Part shown: piece after piece, positions 49,571-61,309 of the stretch
Numbering within the stretch: position 1 is the first letter of the stretch
Layout: each line of letters starts with the position of its first letter
Origin: Petrosia ficiformis
Lineage: Eukaryota; Porifera; Demospongiae; Haplosclerida; Petrosiidae
Length of the DNA stretch: 64,000 nt
NCBI GenBank assembly: GCA_947044365.1
Contig: OX345636.1
Location: forward strand, 45,323,037-45,387,036
Direction of reading: 5' to 3'
Translations under genes and position numbers: made by a program
Notes under the pieces: generated by a model
Databases searched by the model: none
Told to the model about the DNA's origin: nothing
The model's input: the letters and a program-made list of their open reading frames with translations, nothing else

Positions 49571-51157
49571 GTGGTTAGTGGGTGGGGTATACCCCACCCT
49601 CTGCCTATGAATATAGTTAAATCTCAGTGCATTTACATGTAAAATTGGGCTCAAATTTAAGTAATATGCTCATGAATATTCATGAGTTTGACGTCACAAT
49701 CGTGAATATTCATGATTGTGTGGTTAGTGGGTGCGGTATACTCCACCCTCTGCCTATGAATATAGTTAAATCTCAGTCCAATTGCATGTAAAATTGGGCT
49801 CAAATTTAAGTAATATGCTCATAAATATTCATGAGTTTGACGTCACAATCGTGAATATTCATGATTGTGTGGTTAGTGGGTGCGGTATACTCCACCTACT
49901 ACCTATGAATATAGTTAAATCCCAGTCTAATTGCATGTAAAATTGGGCCCAAATTTAAGTAATATGCTCATGAATATTCATAAGTTTGACGTCACAATCA
50001 TGAATATTCATGATTGTGTGGTTAGTGGGTGGGGTACACTCCACCTACTACCTATGAATATAGTTAAATCTCAGTCCAATTGCATGTAAAATTGGGCTCA
50101 AATTTAAGTAATATGCTCATGAATATTCATGAGTTTGACGTCACAATCATGAATATTCATGATTGTGTGGTTAGTGGGTGCGGTATACTCCACCTACTAC
50201 CTATGAATATAGTTAAATCCCAGTCCAATTGCATGTAAAATTGGGCCCAAATTTAAGTAATATGCTCATGAATATTCATGAGTTTGACGTCACAATCACG
50301 AATATTCATGATTGTGTGGTTAGTGGGTGGGGTATACTCCACCCTCTGCCTATGAATATAGTTAAATCCCAGTCCAATTGCATGTAAAATTGGGCCCAAA
50401 TTTAAGTAATATGCTCATGAATATTCATGAGTTTGACGTCACAATCATGAATATTCATGATTGTGTGGTTAGTGGGTGCGGTATACTCCACCCTCTGCCT
50501 ATGAATATAGTTAAATCTCAGTCCAATTGCATGTAAAATTGGGCTCAAATTTAAGTAATATGCTCATGAATATTCATGAGTTTGACGTCACAATCGTGAA
50601 TATTCATGATTGTGTGGTTAGTGGGTGCGGTATACTCCACCTACTACCTATGAATATAGTTAAATCCCAGTCTAATTGCATGTAAAATTGGGCCCAAATT
50701 TAAGTAATATGCTCATGAATATTCATGAGTTTGACGTCACAATCATGAATATTCATGATTGTGTGGTTAGTGGGTGGGGTACACTCCACCTACTACCTAT
50801 GAATATAGTTAAATCTCAGTCCAATTGCATGTAAAATTGGGCTCAAATTTAAGTAATATGCTCATGAATATTCATGAGTTTGACGTCACAATCATGAATA
50901 TTCATAATTGTGTGGTTAGTGGGTGGGGTATACTCCACCCTCTGCCTATGAATATAGTTAAATCTCAGTGCATTTGCATGTAAAATTGAGCCCAAATTTA
51001 CGTAATATGCTCATGAATATTCATGAGTTTGACGTCACAATCATGAATATTCATGATTGTGTGGTTAGTGGGTGGGGTACACTCCACCTACTACCTATGA
51101 ATATAGTTAAATCTCAGTCCAATTGCATGTAAAATTGGGCTCAAATTTAAGTAATAT
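49571..51157. repeat. 149-bp-period satellite, about 10.7 units
   Basis: The motif GTGGTTAGTGGGT recurs at 49571, 49720, 49869, 50018 and so on to 51061, always 149 bp apart. Each unit carries palindrome CTCATGAATATTCATGAG, then TGACGTCA, then a second palindrome around ATGAATATTCAT, then GTTAGTGGGT and ATTGCATGTAAAATTGGG. Variant marks (CTCTGCC or CTACTACC; GCGGTATAC or GGGGTACAC) show units 2-3-4 repeating as 7-8-9. The array runs into (TA)n at 51158-51190. Confidence 0.95.
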
Positions 51158-51219
51158 CTATATCTATATATATATATATATATATATATATCTATATTAT
51201 ATAGTACACTTACAGTTCT

Positions 51220-51492
51220 AAGTACTCTAAGCTAACTTCAAAGTAACATCAAAGGGCGGACACTTGAATCAAAGCACCGCTAGACCACATCCAACGAAGC
51301 GTAGGCGTTTTGAACAATAGAATGCCGACATGCCGCCACCACATTGGTATACTCTTGTAATCTACAGTAATTTGGGGTGTGGTACATCCAAGACCCAGCC
51401 ATTGCAGTGAAATTTAGCAATGTAATAAGTAGGTGTGGTACTTCCTATCTGACAGGATGTTGTAAAATTACAACACTAAAAAACTGAAAGTG
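51220..51492. repeat. 273-bp direct repeat, copy 2
   Basis: Second copy of 48448-48720, offset 2772 bp, same orientation. What follows (GTAGCAGACG) differs from what follows copy 1 (TTATATGGC). Confidence 0.9.
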
Positions 51493-51624
51493 GTAGCAGA
51501 CGTACTACGTCCTGTAACGTGGTAGTCAGTAACCCTGACCACATAATGGGGGATTAAATCTTTGTGAAATATGGTGAGGAAGAATTCAACAGCAAATTAA
51601 AAATTTATAAAATATTATTGTACA

Positions 51625-52390
51625 GTGAAACCTCCCTTAACGGACACTCCTTGTAACAGACACCTCGTTTTGAACGGACGCAACCAATGCACGGATTGAA
51701 CTGACTACTATTGTTGTACTTTACTAACCTCCTTGGAACGGACTCTCTATTTAACGGATAACGCTTGATTCCCATCAATACAGTTAATTAACACGTGAAC
51801 AGTACTTCCATTTAACGGACGTAGGGCGTTGCCACTGACAACAGTACTTTCAAACGCTCGTCATAATACTTTCTTGTTACTAACGAAGAGTGATTTTGGT
51901 ATCTATGGCTTTCTTAGAAGGTCTTCTGTATAACTAAGTGAGTTAAAAGTCGTGGATGCTTAAAATTCAGGCGTTATACAGACTAAACAAGAAGTGGGCG
52001 TTGCCCGTCGACTACTATACTTACAAACGTTCGCATTTCTCTCTTCCTGCTGATAGCAAAGTATAAATTTTACATCAATGGGTTTGTTAAAGACTCTTCT
52101 TTCCACAAAATAAGTTAGAATGTTGAGTCTTATAAAATATGAGAGTTATAGCGCCCACACAAAATTTCTTAATTAAATTTGGGTTAACGAAAACTCGTTG
52201 GTAAAGAGTTAATATCTTCCTGGTGATGATGAAAAATAAATTTTACATCTGTGGATTTCTTAATACATCTTCTCTGAAACAATTCTGATTCTTATAAAGT
52301 CTTAAGTTTGCGTTACCAGTGCCTGAACTAGAGAACCTCCTTGTAAAGGACACCTCTGTATAAAGGACAAAGTAAAAATCCCCAAACTGT
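51625..52390. mobile_element. pogo/Tigger-like repeat fragment
   Basis: It opens CAGTGAAACCTCCCTTAACG and repeats short phrases such as AACGGACAC and GGACACCTC at 51640-51690 and again near 52340-52370. This is typical of the subterminal repeats of pogo-type elements. Its middle (51870-52000) resembles 15875-16016. No transposase is recognisable and the right TIR is missing. Confidence 0.45.
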
Positions 52391-52394
52391 CCGT

Positions 52395-52486
52395 TTAAGC
52401 CCTGGGATTGTTAGGGTTATCATCCATGTTGTGTCGGGAAAGGAATATACAACATGGATGATAACCCTAACAATCCCAGGGCCTAA
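52395..52486. repeat. hairpin with 38-bp stem and 16-nt loop
   Basis: The left arm 52395-52432 (starts TTAAGCCCTGGGATTG) and right arm 52449-52486 are inverted copies with one mismatch near the base. The loop is GTCGGGAAAGGAATAT. The size is compatible with a small-RNA precursor or with a very young inverted duplication. It lies next to G/C runs (52490-52523). Confidence 0.85.
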
Positions 52487-52679
52487 ACTGGGGGGCTCTG
52501 CCCCCCAGACCCCCCCCCCCCCCAGTTTGTCAGGATCATCGATATATACTAAGCATTGTCAATATTTACTGAATATAAATTGTTATCGAATTTTGACACA
52601 AATGGCACCCCATAGTGAAGAACGTAATTTTTCTGCACTAAAACCTGTCAAAACGTATCTAAGGAAATCTATGACTCAG

Positions 52680-53086
52680 TCATGATTAAAGCTCCTGCGC
52701 CAATTTTGTTGTGATGTTTTTAACGGTAGATGGCTCTTGAAAATCAGCTAAATGATCAATTATTGTGTCACTTGTCCTTGTATCATGGAGGATACATGGA
52801 ATTACTACTCCCAACATTAGTTTTCGCGGATTTTTCCACGAAACTGGAAGTTTATTTATCAAAGTGCAGACTAGCTCACATTTTGAGCTCAATTGCTTGT
52901 TTGTCGGTGCTATAAAAAATGGGTTTGCTGGATTCTGATTTGGAGGTTTTAGATGTAGTCAGCGTATGTAAAATTTATTACTTGACGAACAATGAACCAA
53001 TCTGTATCTATTGTTCTACCACAGACAATTTGATAACAACAGAAAGGTGCTACCGCCAATGTGAAGGCTGTAAAGACAAACTACAA
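52680..53086. other. no recognised gene
   Basis: Short open frames on both strands. One on the plus strand (52919-53104) has cysteines spaced CIYC…CYRQCEGC, which could be a zinc-binding remnant, but it is too short to assign. Confidence 0.35.
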
Positions 53087-55786
53087 TTAAACAAAAGAGT
53101 TTAAAAGTTTTTTTGGCAACAAGGCTAAGCATTCTATGATATCACTAAGGAGAACAGAACATAAGCTATGAGAAAGAGGACACTGCATAATGAAATGATA
53201 TTCATCTTTAACAAATCTAGTGTTGGTGGTAGACATACGAAAATCACAAATATCATCTTCTACTGCATGGAAAAGGTAATTGCCTCTAGCGTCTATACCT
53301 AAATTTATTTGCACGTTGCAAGCACCAACCCTCAACCTAGTTAGATTAGACCTCAACAGTTTTCGGCATTTCAGATATGGTTCCATATCAAAAGAATGCT
53401 TTAAGATATTATATGTACAGGGTAGGTTCCCTCCATTTCCTGATTTAGATGCCTGTCTAGAGAGATCTCCAAATTTCGGTAAATCTCCCAATAGGGAAGA
53501 TCAATATTCTTGACCAATAGACCAATATCTTCAACAACTGCCGACAAATTCTTAAACCAACTGTCTTTACCAAAAGAAGCTAAAGAACGAAATAGAATAG
53601 GGGCATCTTCTACTAAAACAGAGGCATTCCCTTCACAAATTCTATTCCAAATCTTAACAACTTTCAATTTAGTAGAGACCCAAACTGGATACAAACTCAA
53701 TTCACCCAGAACTGCTGAGTTAGAGTTGTTAAGAAGAACTTCTAGTGTATACTTAGCAAATTTCAGAAGGATTTCTTCAATTGATGCTGATTCACCATAT
53801 AGCCCCATAGTTCACTAGCATACATAAATACAGGCATCAGTACTACATTAATATATGGCATAACGTTTGAAAGGAAGAGAAACGAATTCTTCCTGAACAT
53901 TATAAACATGTTCGTCATGGATTTCAGGCCAGCCTCAGCAACTTCTTCAATACCAAACTTTAGTATACCACATTATGAACTATAAAACCAAGATATTTAA
54001 ATTGATCTACTACCTCCAAAACCTTGCCCCTTGTAAGCCATCTGACAATTACTTTTGTCATGAATTAGCATAACTTTTGGTTTTTTGTTTCACTTCAAGG
54101 CTCCAGTGAAGACAGTATGATTCAAGTAAATTTAGAGCATTTTGCGAATCAGCCAAAGATTGAGCTGTGATTACTACGTTCAGGAAGCTTTAATTTCATT
54201 AATCATTAACAAAGAAAACAACAATGGACTAAGAGGGCACCCTTCCCTGACTCCTATACATTACACAAAAACTTCTCAGAAAACTGATCATCGTTGATGA
54301 CATGGGCTTTATCTGCTGCAAAGATGCCAGTGTTGAAAATGGAGAGATTTTTGAAACATGCTCTCTAATAAAGATGACAGAATAAATAATCAACTGGTCA
54401 ACGATGTCTTTCAAAGCCAAATCAACACACTCAGACAATACATTGTTTTCTTCACAATATTTTTCTATCCTTTTTGCTATGATAATAGTAAATAGTTTAT
54501 AAATACTAGTTCAAAGAGATATACATGTACCTCTATAATTATCAGTTAAAGACTGGGAGTCAGACTTAACAAGTGTATATAGAGAAAAAAGTATCCCTAT
54601 GATTGCTTTATGGTGTCCAGCACTCAGTAATCATGGCTGACTCTATCATGCCTGAAACACACTGAACAGCCTATTATAGTTATTATTTTGATTATCTACT
54701 CTCTTTACCTTTTAAAGAATCTTGTAGAACTTTAGGAATAATTATATTTCAGGTAGAATAGTTAGCTAGTAGTTCCAGTTTCTAATGTTCTTTCTGCTGA
54801 GTTCGAGCGCGCTTTCTATTGCGCGCCACGCCCATTAATTGACCGAGCCGGCCCCCGGGAATGACATAACTTCCTTAACTACGTGTACAACGCATACTCG
54901 CGAAGTGGACACAAGAATATTATATAGTTCGAACCCGTGGGAAAGCAATCATAGGAATGGCCCTACGGGCCATAAAAATTGGAACTGCTAACAAATTGCA
55001 GGTAGGAAGATTAAAACATTTAAGAATTTCAAGTGGCATATCATCAATTCCAGGGATGTTCCATTCTTCTGTTGGAAACTACTGACATTACCTTGTATTG
55101 ACAAATAGGCATATCAAAGTCTCATGCTACATACCCATGTAAAATTTAGTGACTGAAGGTATATCTAGGTCTTTATAGTGTAGAGCGCAGAAATGATCTT
55201 CCAAACTGCCATTGAGATAGATTTATCAATGGATCCTTTATCTGTTCTGAAAAAAATTCCAGAATGCTATAATATCTCATAGAATTCAGATCATAGGCTT
55301 GAGATTGAGCAGCCATTTCTTTTTTTTCTTAATTAAACAATGAAAATCTCAGCATTAACAGTTATCGATGAATCACAAAAGAGGTTACCCATTTTCTCCA
55401 ACCATTCAGAGCTCGATAGTTTCTGATATAAAGGACTGATTTGAACTATTTATATAGAATTTAGTCATTTGAGTGAGTCAGCATTCTATATACCAGAACT
55501 TAGATGAGAGGGACTTGGGGGAATAAAGGATAAACAAAAAGTAATTGAACAATGATCAGATTCAGGTCTCAACACCACCAACAGCAAAATCCTTGACTAA
55601 ATGAACAAGCATAGGGAAAACCAATACATACTCTACTACACATTGGTCTCCTGCAGTTATCATTACCCGATCATCTGTTAATTATCTTCAAATTAAGCCC
55701 AATACATAAATCAAGTAAGGACTGACCATATGAATTAACAGAGGTATCTTTAGATGATTGAGGAGGTATATCATCTTCGTCTGGAA
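53087..55786 (-). pseudogene. LINE (non-LTR retrotransposon) relic, copy A, 3' part
   Basis: On the minus strand, going down: endonuclease end (YGQSLLDLCIGLNLKIIN near 55690, ESDHC near 55560), then RT remnants (VVITAQSLADSQNALNLLES near 54100-54180, VLEVVDQFKYLGF near 54020). The distal C-terminal region follows (53401-53808 and 53087-53491 in different frames), with KDEYHFIMQCPLSHSL. The catalytic FADD block, present in copy B, is deleted, and frameshifts are frequent. The element is split by the hAT insertion at about 55787 and resumes at about 59790-60170. A further repeat is inserted at 54571-54994. Confidence 0.7.
54571..54994. mobile_element. interspersed repeat (TATAGAGAAAAAA family), fullest copy
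   Basis: The ends are AGTGTATATAGAGAAAAAAG and, inverted at right, CCTACGGGCCATAAAAA. Both read inward into ATCCCTATGATTGCTT-like blocks, so the termini form imperfect inverted repeats. It interrupts LINE copy A; LINE copy B near 62520-62610 lacks it. The inner CG-rich block (GCGCGCCACGCCCATTAATT) recurs at 57710 and, decayed, at 61230. Non-coding. Confidence 0.6.
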
Positions 55787-57309
55787 CCAGGGGTGCCAAC
55801 AAAAGGTGGGGAGGTGGGGCATTTTGGCATGATTTTGCCCTGGGCCCTACACTATAATCAATAAAATCAAGTGTAATCATTGAAGTGTGAAATTAGTGTT
55901 GATCACATGGCAGGCACTGCATGGTGTATTGTGCAATTTCAAGATGTCAGCTAGAAAGTATTTGTCAGGTGCTGCTAAACGAAAATTGAAGAAACAATGA
56001 ATAGAGAAAGATCCTAAACATCGAAGAATATTAGAAGATTTTGGGTGGAAACAAAGTTCAATTATGGAGACTACTCTTAGTGATGATAAAGATGATAGAG
56101 ATGATGATGACAATGGTAGTGTAGATGGTGAGTCAGATCAAGAATCTCAAAAAATGGAAAAAAGTTCTTCTGAAAGTGAGAATTCAAGCCATAATGAAGA
56201 TAAGTCATCATCAAGTGATCCAAACACATGACTGAGTAAGTTGACTGAAGATCAAAGAATTGCCACAGTAATGAAAGGCCCTCCTGTAAATCCATCAGTG
56301 TTTCCTCGAGACTCATCACGACGACGTTTTCCACTAAGCATTTTTTACCTGAAGCTCCCCAATGGAGAAAAAGTTGCTAGAGATTGGCTTGTGTGGTCCA
56401 GATTAGCTAAGGGTCTGTTTTGCTTTCCTTGCTGTATTATGAAAGACTCTAAAGTAGGGAAACATGAATCTTTGCTCACGCAGACAGACCTTGGCATTAC
56501 AGATAACTGGAAAAAACTTTATGAAAAGGTATACAGTCACAAGCACAATCCAGCCCATATTAACCTTTACTGTGAGTGGAAAAGGCTAGAAGAAAGCATC
56601 AAGAAGCATACTGGAATTGATGGGGATCTTCAGAAGCAAATGGAAACAGAAGTCAGTAAGTAGCGTGAAATACTCAGATGTATTCTGGATGTTACACTAT
56701 TATTAAGTGAGAGAGGTCTTTCTTTTCGAGGATCAAGCAATAGAGTAGGAGATCCAGATAATGGTCTTTTCCTAGGCACTCTAGAACTACTCAGCAAGCA
56801 CAGCAAGTCACCTGAACTACATCTTGAAGAAGCTCATTATTTATCGTGGTCATCACAAAATGAGTTCATCGAGGAGTGTGCAAAAGCAGTGACAAAGGTC
56901 ATTGTAAAGGAAATACAAAAACCATTTTATTATGGTATTATAGTTGATGGAACTTCTGATGTTTCTCACATTGAGCAAATTACGATTGTAATACGATATG
57001 TTCATCACACACAAGAAAACACCTGGGAGATTAATGAGCGACTACTACGAGTTGAAGATTGTGAAAAAAAGAAAGGCCAAGATATTGCTGCACTTATATG
57101 CCAAGTTTTGGAAGACTCTGGTCTAGATCTTCAAAACTGTAGAGGCCAGGGTTGACAACGGTTCCAATATGTCCGGTATATATAAGGGAACACAAGCTGT
57201 TATTTTGCAGAAAAACCCACAAGCAATTTACTCCCCATGTAGCGCACATACTTTGAACTTATGTGGAGTGCATGCAGCTGAGTCAAGTGTGGAAGTGAAG
57301 TTCTTTTTA

Positions 57310-58089
57310 TGGCCTGTAGGACCATCCCTATAATTGCTTTCCACGGGGTTTAATGTATATATATATGTGACCATGGATGCGAAAATCAGTCGTTTGTAAA
57401 ATAAGAATTTTCTCAATTGGTTAAATTCAAATGCTCGTTTCTCAGCTATTTTACACAGTCAACTTACTAAACTGGGAAGATAGGCAGAGCAATAGTTGGT
57501 CTTCTTGTCTAAGAGATTATATTGGCCAACTGTGCAAAATCGCTGAATAATGAGCATTTGAATATAAGTGTTTGACAAAATTATCATTTTACAAATGACT
57601 GATTTTCGCATCCGCGGTCACATATATATATATATGTTTTTGTCACTTGCGCGACTATGCGCTGTATCCGTAGTTAAGGAAGTTACGTCATTTCCGGGGG
57701 CTAGGTCAATTAATGGGCGTGGCGCGTAAAAGAACGTGCGTTCGAGGCTCTTCCAGCTACAGACAAGCCAGGTAGATTCAGGAACTGCTAATAGCTGTTC
57801 CATATAGCAGAGAAACAGTATAAATATTATGCAAGAATCTTTAACAAGTAAGTATAATAAGTTGTTAAGTTTCAGATATGAGGAAATCATCATTTAGAAC
57901 CTTGTAGGAATACTTCAGTCAGTTCATCAAAAATCTGTGTATTTAGACTGCAATCAGGCTTACACTTACTTCTTCATGCCCCAGCTTTCGAGTACGCAGA
58001 AAGGTAGAGACACTAGTGCCATCAGCAATGCTTAATACATAGTCATCACAAAGCAAATATAGGGATGTTTTTTTCTCTATATACACTTG
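57310..58089. mobile_element. TATAGAGAAAAAA-family repeat nested in hAT transposase
   Basis: It begins TTATGGCCTGTAGGACCATC and ends GATGTTTTTTTCTCTATATA, the reverse orientation of 54571-54994. Coding sequence on either side joins in a conserved part of the hAT protein, which fixes the boundaries well. It carries another element inside (57367-57621). Confidence 0.65.
57367..57621. mobile_element. 255-bp MITE, third nesting level
   Basis: Ends GTGACCATGGATGCGAAAAT and, inverted, ATTTTCGCATCCGCGGTCAC. TIRs are about 40 bp with few mismatches, inside (TA)n. Non-coding. Confidence 0.75.
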
Positions 58090-58800
58090 TTCGGAAATGT
58101 TCAAAAGCTTTATAATTTATTTAGTGCTAGCCCTGCAATATGGAAAATCTTACAGGAAACAGCACATTTGTCCTTACATAAGCTCTGTAATACTCAGTAG
58201 AGTGCAAGAATTGATGCTGTTAAGCCCTGGCAAAGAAGCCTGCCGATATTATTAAAGCATTAAAGAGGCTGAAGGAAGATTTGGACTTACCTGCTAAGTT
58301 GTGTTCAGAGGTAGAAGGATTGCTGAAATCTTTAACATCATTGGAGTTTGTCTTAGTTACAACCTTTTGGTTTAAAGCTCTTCAAGCGATAAATGATGTC
58401 AATATCATGGTTCAAAGCACAAAGATGACACTTGATGAAGCATCAAGATTACTTGATTCACTTCTTACCGATATGAAGTACCTTAGAGAAAACTGGCCTC
58501 TTATATTAAGAGAGGCAAAAGTTGTTGCCACCAATATTGGTTTTGAAAGTATGTTTGCTCAAAACAGGCAAAAACAAAGAAAGAAACATCCAATTGTTAA
58601 CCAAGAAGATTATTACAGGGTGAGCGTCTTTTACGTTGCTATGGATGCAATCTTTGGCCAGATTCTATCACGTTTTAAGACCATTCAGATTATTGCCAAC
58701 CAATTTTCATTCATTTGGGATTCAAGCAACGAAGACACCATAGTTCGCAAAGCTAATGAACTAGCACAGCTATATCCAAACGATGTGAATGCAGAAAGCA

Positions 58801-59344
58801 CACTGTAAAAATGAATTTGTTATTTTGACAGACCAGTTGTTACCTCAATTGCATGTACATTTATAATACATAGTTAGAAACATCAAATACGAGGACAATT
58901 AACATTTTGTCTGGTTATAATAATTATAGCTATATATAGGACTACAGTCATGATTGTACATTCTACATGTGGCAGTCAAATCGTTTCATATTATCTCATT
59001 TTGAAGTTATCAATAACAGCCTCTTTATATGGTAGTAAGGTGTATATTGGTATGTACATTCCTGATTGCATGATTAGTTTTTACTATAACCAATGATTTG
59101 AAACAAATTGTTTCATATTATTTCATTTTGAAGTTATCAATAACAGCCTATTTATATGGTAGTAGGGTGTATTTGGGTATATGCATTTATGACTATAGTC
59201 ACTCCCTTTTTCCCATATAGCTATATTATAACCAGACAAAATGCTAATTATCTCTTATTTCATGTTTTTAATGATATATTGGAAATTAATGTGCAACTGA
59301 GGGAACAACTGGTCTGTTAAAATAACAAATTCATTTTTACAGTG
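58801..59344. mobile_element. CACTGTAAAAATG MITE nested in hAT transposase (544 bp)
   Basis: Same ends as 37131-37710: CACTGTAAAAATGAATTTGT at left and inverted at right. The hAT reading continues on both sides (…NDVNAES before, IVDEIRSMRRLTSG after). Flanks here are CA and AT rather than the TA seen in the intron copy. Confidence 0.7.
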
Positions 59345-59784
59345 ATAGTAGATGAAATCCGATCTATGAGGAGGCTTACTTCTGGATTATTTGAACAGAA
59401 TACTAGTCTTGCCTTACTGAATGCAATTTATGGGAAAAGCTTGCATGGCCTATTTCCAAAAGTATGTGTTACTCTGAGAATATTTACATCAATACCAGTT
59501 ACAGTTTCCGAAGGAGAAAGATCTTTTAGCAAGTTAACTTTCATTAAAAACAGTCTTCGGTCAACAATGCAGCAAGATCGTTTGTCTAACTTAATGGTGT
59601 TAGCGTGTGAACGAGATCTAGCAAAAACATTGAACTATGATCAAATTATTACCTCTTTTGCCATGACAAAGGCACGAAGAGTTAGATTTAAATAAAATTG
59701 TATGTATAATCAGTGTAATTTTTACAGTTATTAAAACCAGTTTGCAAATTAAATTGAATGGGGCCCCATTTTGAAAGTTTATCA

Positions 59785-60170
59785 TAAAATCACCCAATAT
59801 GAGTCAATACTTTGCCATTTGGTAGACATTGAACTGAACCTAGTGGACCCCTCAGAGGGAACATAGAAGAAGCCATGCAATATAGAGATCCCTGCTGATT
59901 TTCGTGAACATATAAAATAAGACCAAGTGAGCCTCTTCTTGTCTTTTTTGACAGAGACTGTCTACAAAAAAACAAAATGAGAATAACCAGGTAAAGTGTA
60001 GTAAAATGATGAATGTGGGATTAGTCAAGATTCAACAAACTTAAACATTAAACTATAAAAAACAATTATACAAGGAAAAGAATTTATCAAAGGTAAAACC
60101 ATTTATACTATATAAACAAACAGAAGGAAGCACACATACCAAAATAGTAGGGCCACCTCGGCTTTTATAT
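59785..60170 (-). pseudogene. LINE copy A, 5' portion beyond the hAT insertion
   Basis: It matches 63655-64000 of LINE copy B closely, including the frame SLSKKTRRGSLGLILYVHEN (minus), consistent with an upstream endonuclease segment. It is separated from the rest of copy A by the hAT element. Confidence 0.6.
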
Positions 60171-60280
60171 CATAATAATTATTATATTTTATATTGTTTA
60201 CGTTATTGGTTAAATTAGAAAATTAGTAAGATAAGGATACATCCAAAGATAAGTGTGATTGTTGCGTATCAGGGTTTGTA

Positions 60281-60760
60281 TTGAGTGCATGATGGATAGA
60301 GTGGAAGGCTCTGTTATCCACGGTGATGTCTGATGATAACTGTTGATATGATTATTTGCTACTGAACAAAGTACACACTCAATTTGACATGCAGACTATG
60401 CTCAGAGTCATTGTCAACCAAGTATGATGTGGAAACTGAATTTTGATCTTGGTTTATCAGTGTCAACTGCTTTGGCTGTATACTTTTGGGCCTAGGCCCT
60501 GACAAGAGTTTTCCAGACAGTTCTGTCGTGTAACTACTCTTGCATTGTTGATGTACGCATTGCAGGAAGGGAACGTTTGGAGACTCATCACAAAATTGCG
60601 GCTCCTGCAAGAATCTGTGCAGGACCAATCAAAATCAATTTCGTCTCATGGTATTTGGAAAAGAAATCATTATTCCAACCAACTAAATGTATTTGATACT
60701 AACAAAACAATATAAAAAGGCATGTGTTCGCAGTTTCTATGTCATTACATATTAATATAA
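60281..60760. mobile_element. decayed fold-back element, relative of 14919-15643
   Basis: Shares blocks such as GATGGATAGAG, CTCTGTTATCCAC and ATGCTCAGAGTCATT. It also shares AATCTGTGxAGGACCAATCA, with only one side of the central palindrome kept. The right arm is truncated. Confidence 0.55.
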
Positions 60761-61309
60761 ACAGTACAGTAATAATAATCTATTAGACTGACCTTTAAGG
60801 TACATGTATTACTAATAATAATAGTAATATACAGATTTTAAGGTACAGTGTAATAGTAATTAATATATAACACCGACTAAGGAAGTATTAGTATACTGGA
60901 TTAAGTTGGAGCATCTTGGAAAAACCTAGTACACGCTCTGGAAAGTCCACTTATGAATGAAATTGCAGTTGCACAAAAAATAACCAACAAGTATCTTGGT
61001 ATGTTATTAATAATAATTATTATTACTGCTATAAACTTTGGTCCAAGTACTATGAGAGTTGTATTTCCCTGAGGACATTTTTATGGCCTGTAGGGCCTTC
61101 TCTATGATTGCTTTTCCCACAGGTTCGAACTATAATTATATACTTATATATTTTTTTATATTCTTGTGTCCACTTGTGCGAGTATGCGTTATATACGCAG
61201 TTAAGGAAGTTGCGTATTCCCAGGGCTCAGTCTAGTAATGGACGTGGTGCATAATAGAACGCACGCTCGAGCATCAATTGAATTGATATACTAATGACTT
61301 CTTGTTGTC
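60761..61309. other. no gene; partial repeat copy
   Basis: AT-rich sequence followed by a partial TATAGAGAAAAAA-family copy (about 61075-61275: TTATGGCCTGTAGGGCC, then a decayed CG-rich block). Confidence 0.45.

Larger units (their letters stand above)
55944..59695 (+). pseudogene. hAT transposase pseudogene (ZMYM/DUF4371 type)
   Basis: It begins MSARKYLSGAAKRKLKKQ and then meets a stop. A TTF-type zinc-binding part (RDWLVWSRLAKGLFCFPCC, 56370-56440) and a DUF4371-like part with KPFYYGIIVDGTSDVSHIEQ (near 56930) follow. After a stop and frame change comes YSPCSAHTLNLCG (near 57230). Coding then breaks at about 57307 and resumes at about 58090 (FGNVQKLYNLFSASPAIW), and breaks again at 58801-59344. 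It ends with the hAT dimerisation block (SEGERSFSKLTFIKNSLRS, 59510-59570) and TAA near 59695. At least four in-frame stops plus two insertions show it is inactive. Confidence 0.8.
55787..59770 (+). mobile_element. hAT-type DNA transposon, decayed, inserted in LINE copy A
   Basis: The left end resembles a hAT terminus (CAGGGGTGCCAAC). Flanking LINE sequence continues at about 59785, as judged from intact LINE copy B (63600-63670). I could not find the matching right terminus or an 8-bp target duplication, so the right limit is approximate. Confidence 0.6.

Noticed and set aside
49571..51157. CRISPR-like array
   Set aside because: The whole 149-bp period is repeated with no unique spacers, and the setting is eukaryotic. 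It is a satellite.
48448..51492. The 273-bp direct repeats as LTRs of a retrotransposon
   Set aside because: They do not have TG…CA ends, no primer-binding site follows copy 1, and the interior encodes a DNA-transposon relic and a satellite rather than gag-pol.
54930..54950. tRNA gene suggested by GTTCGAACC
   Set aside because: No cloverleaf with acceptor and anticodon stems could be drawn; the motif recurs only within a dispersed repeat.
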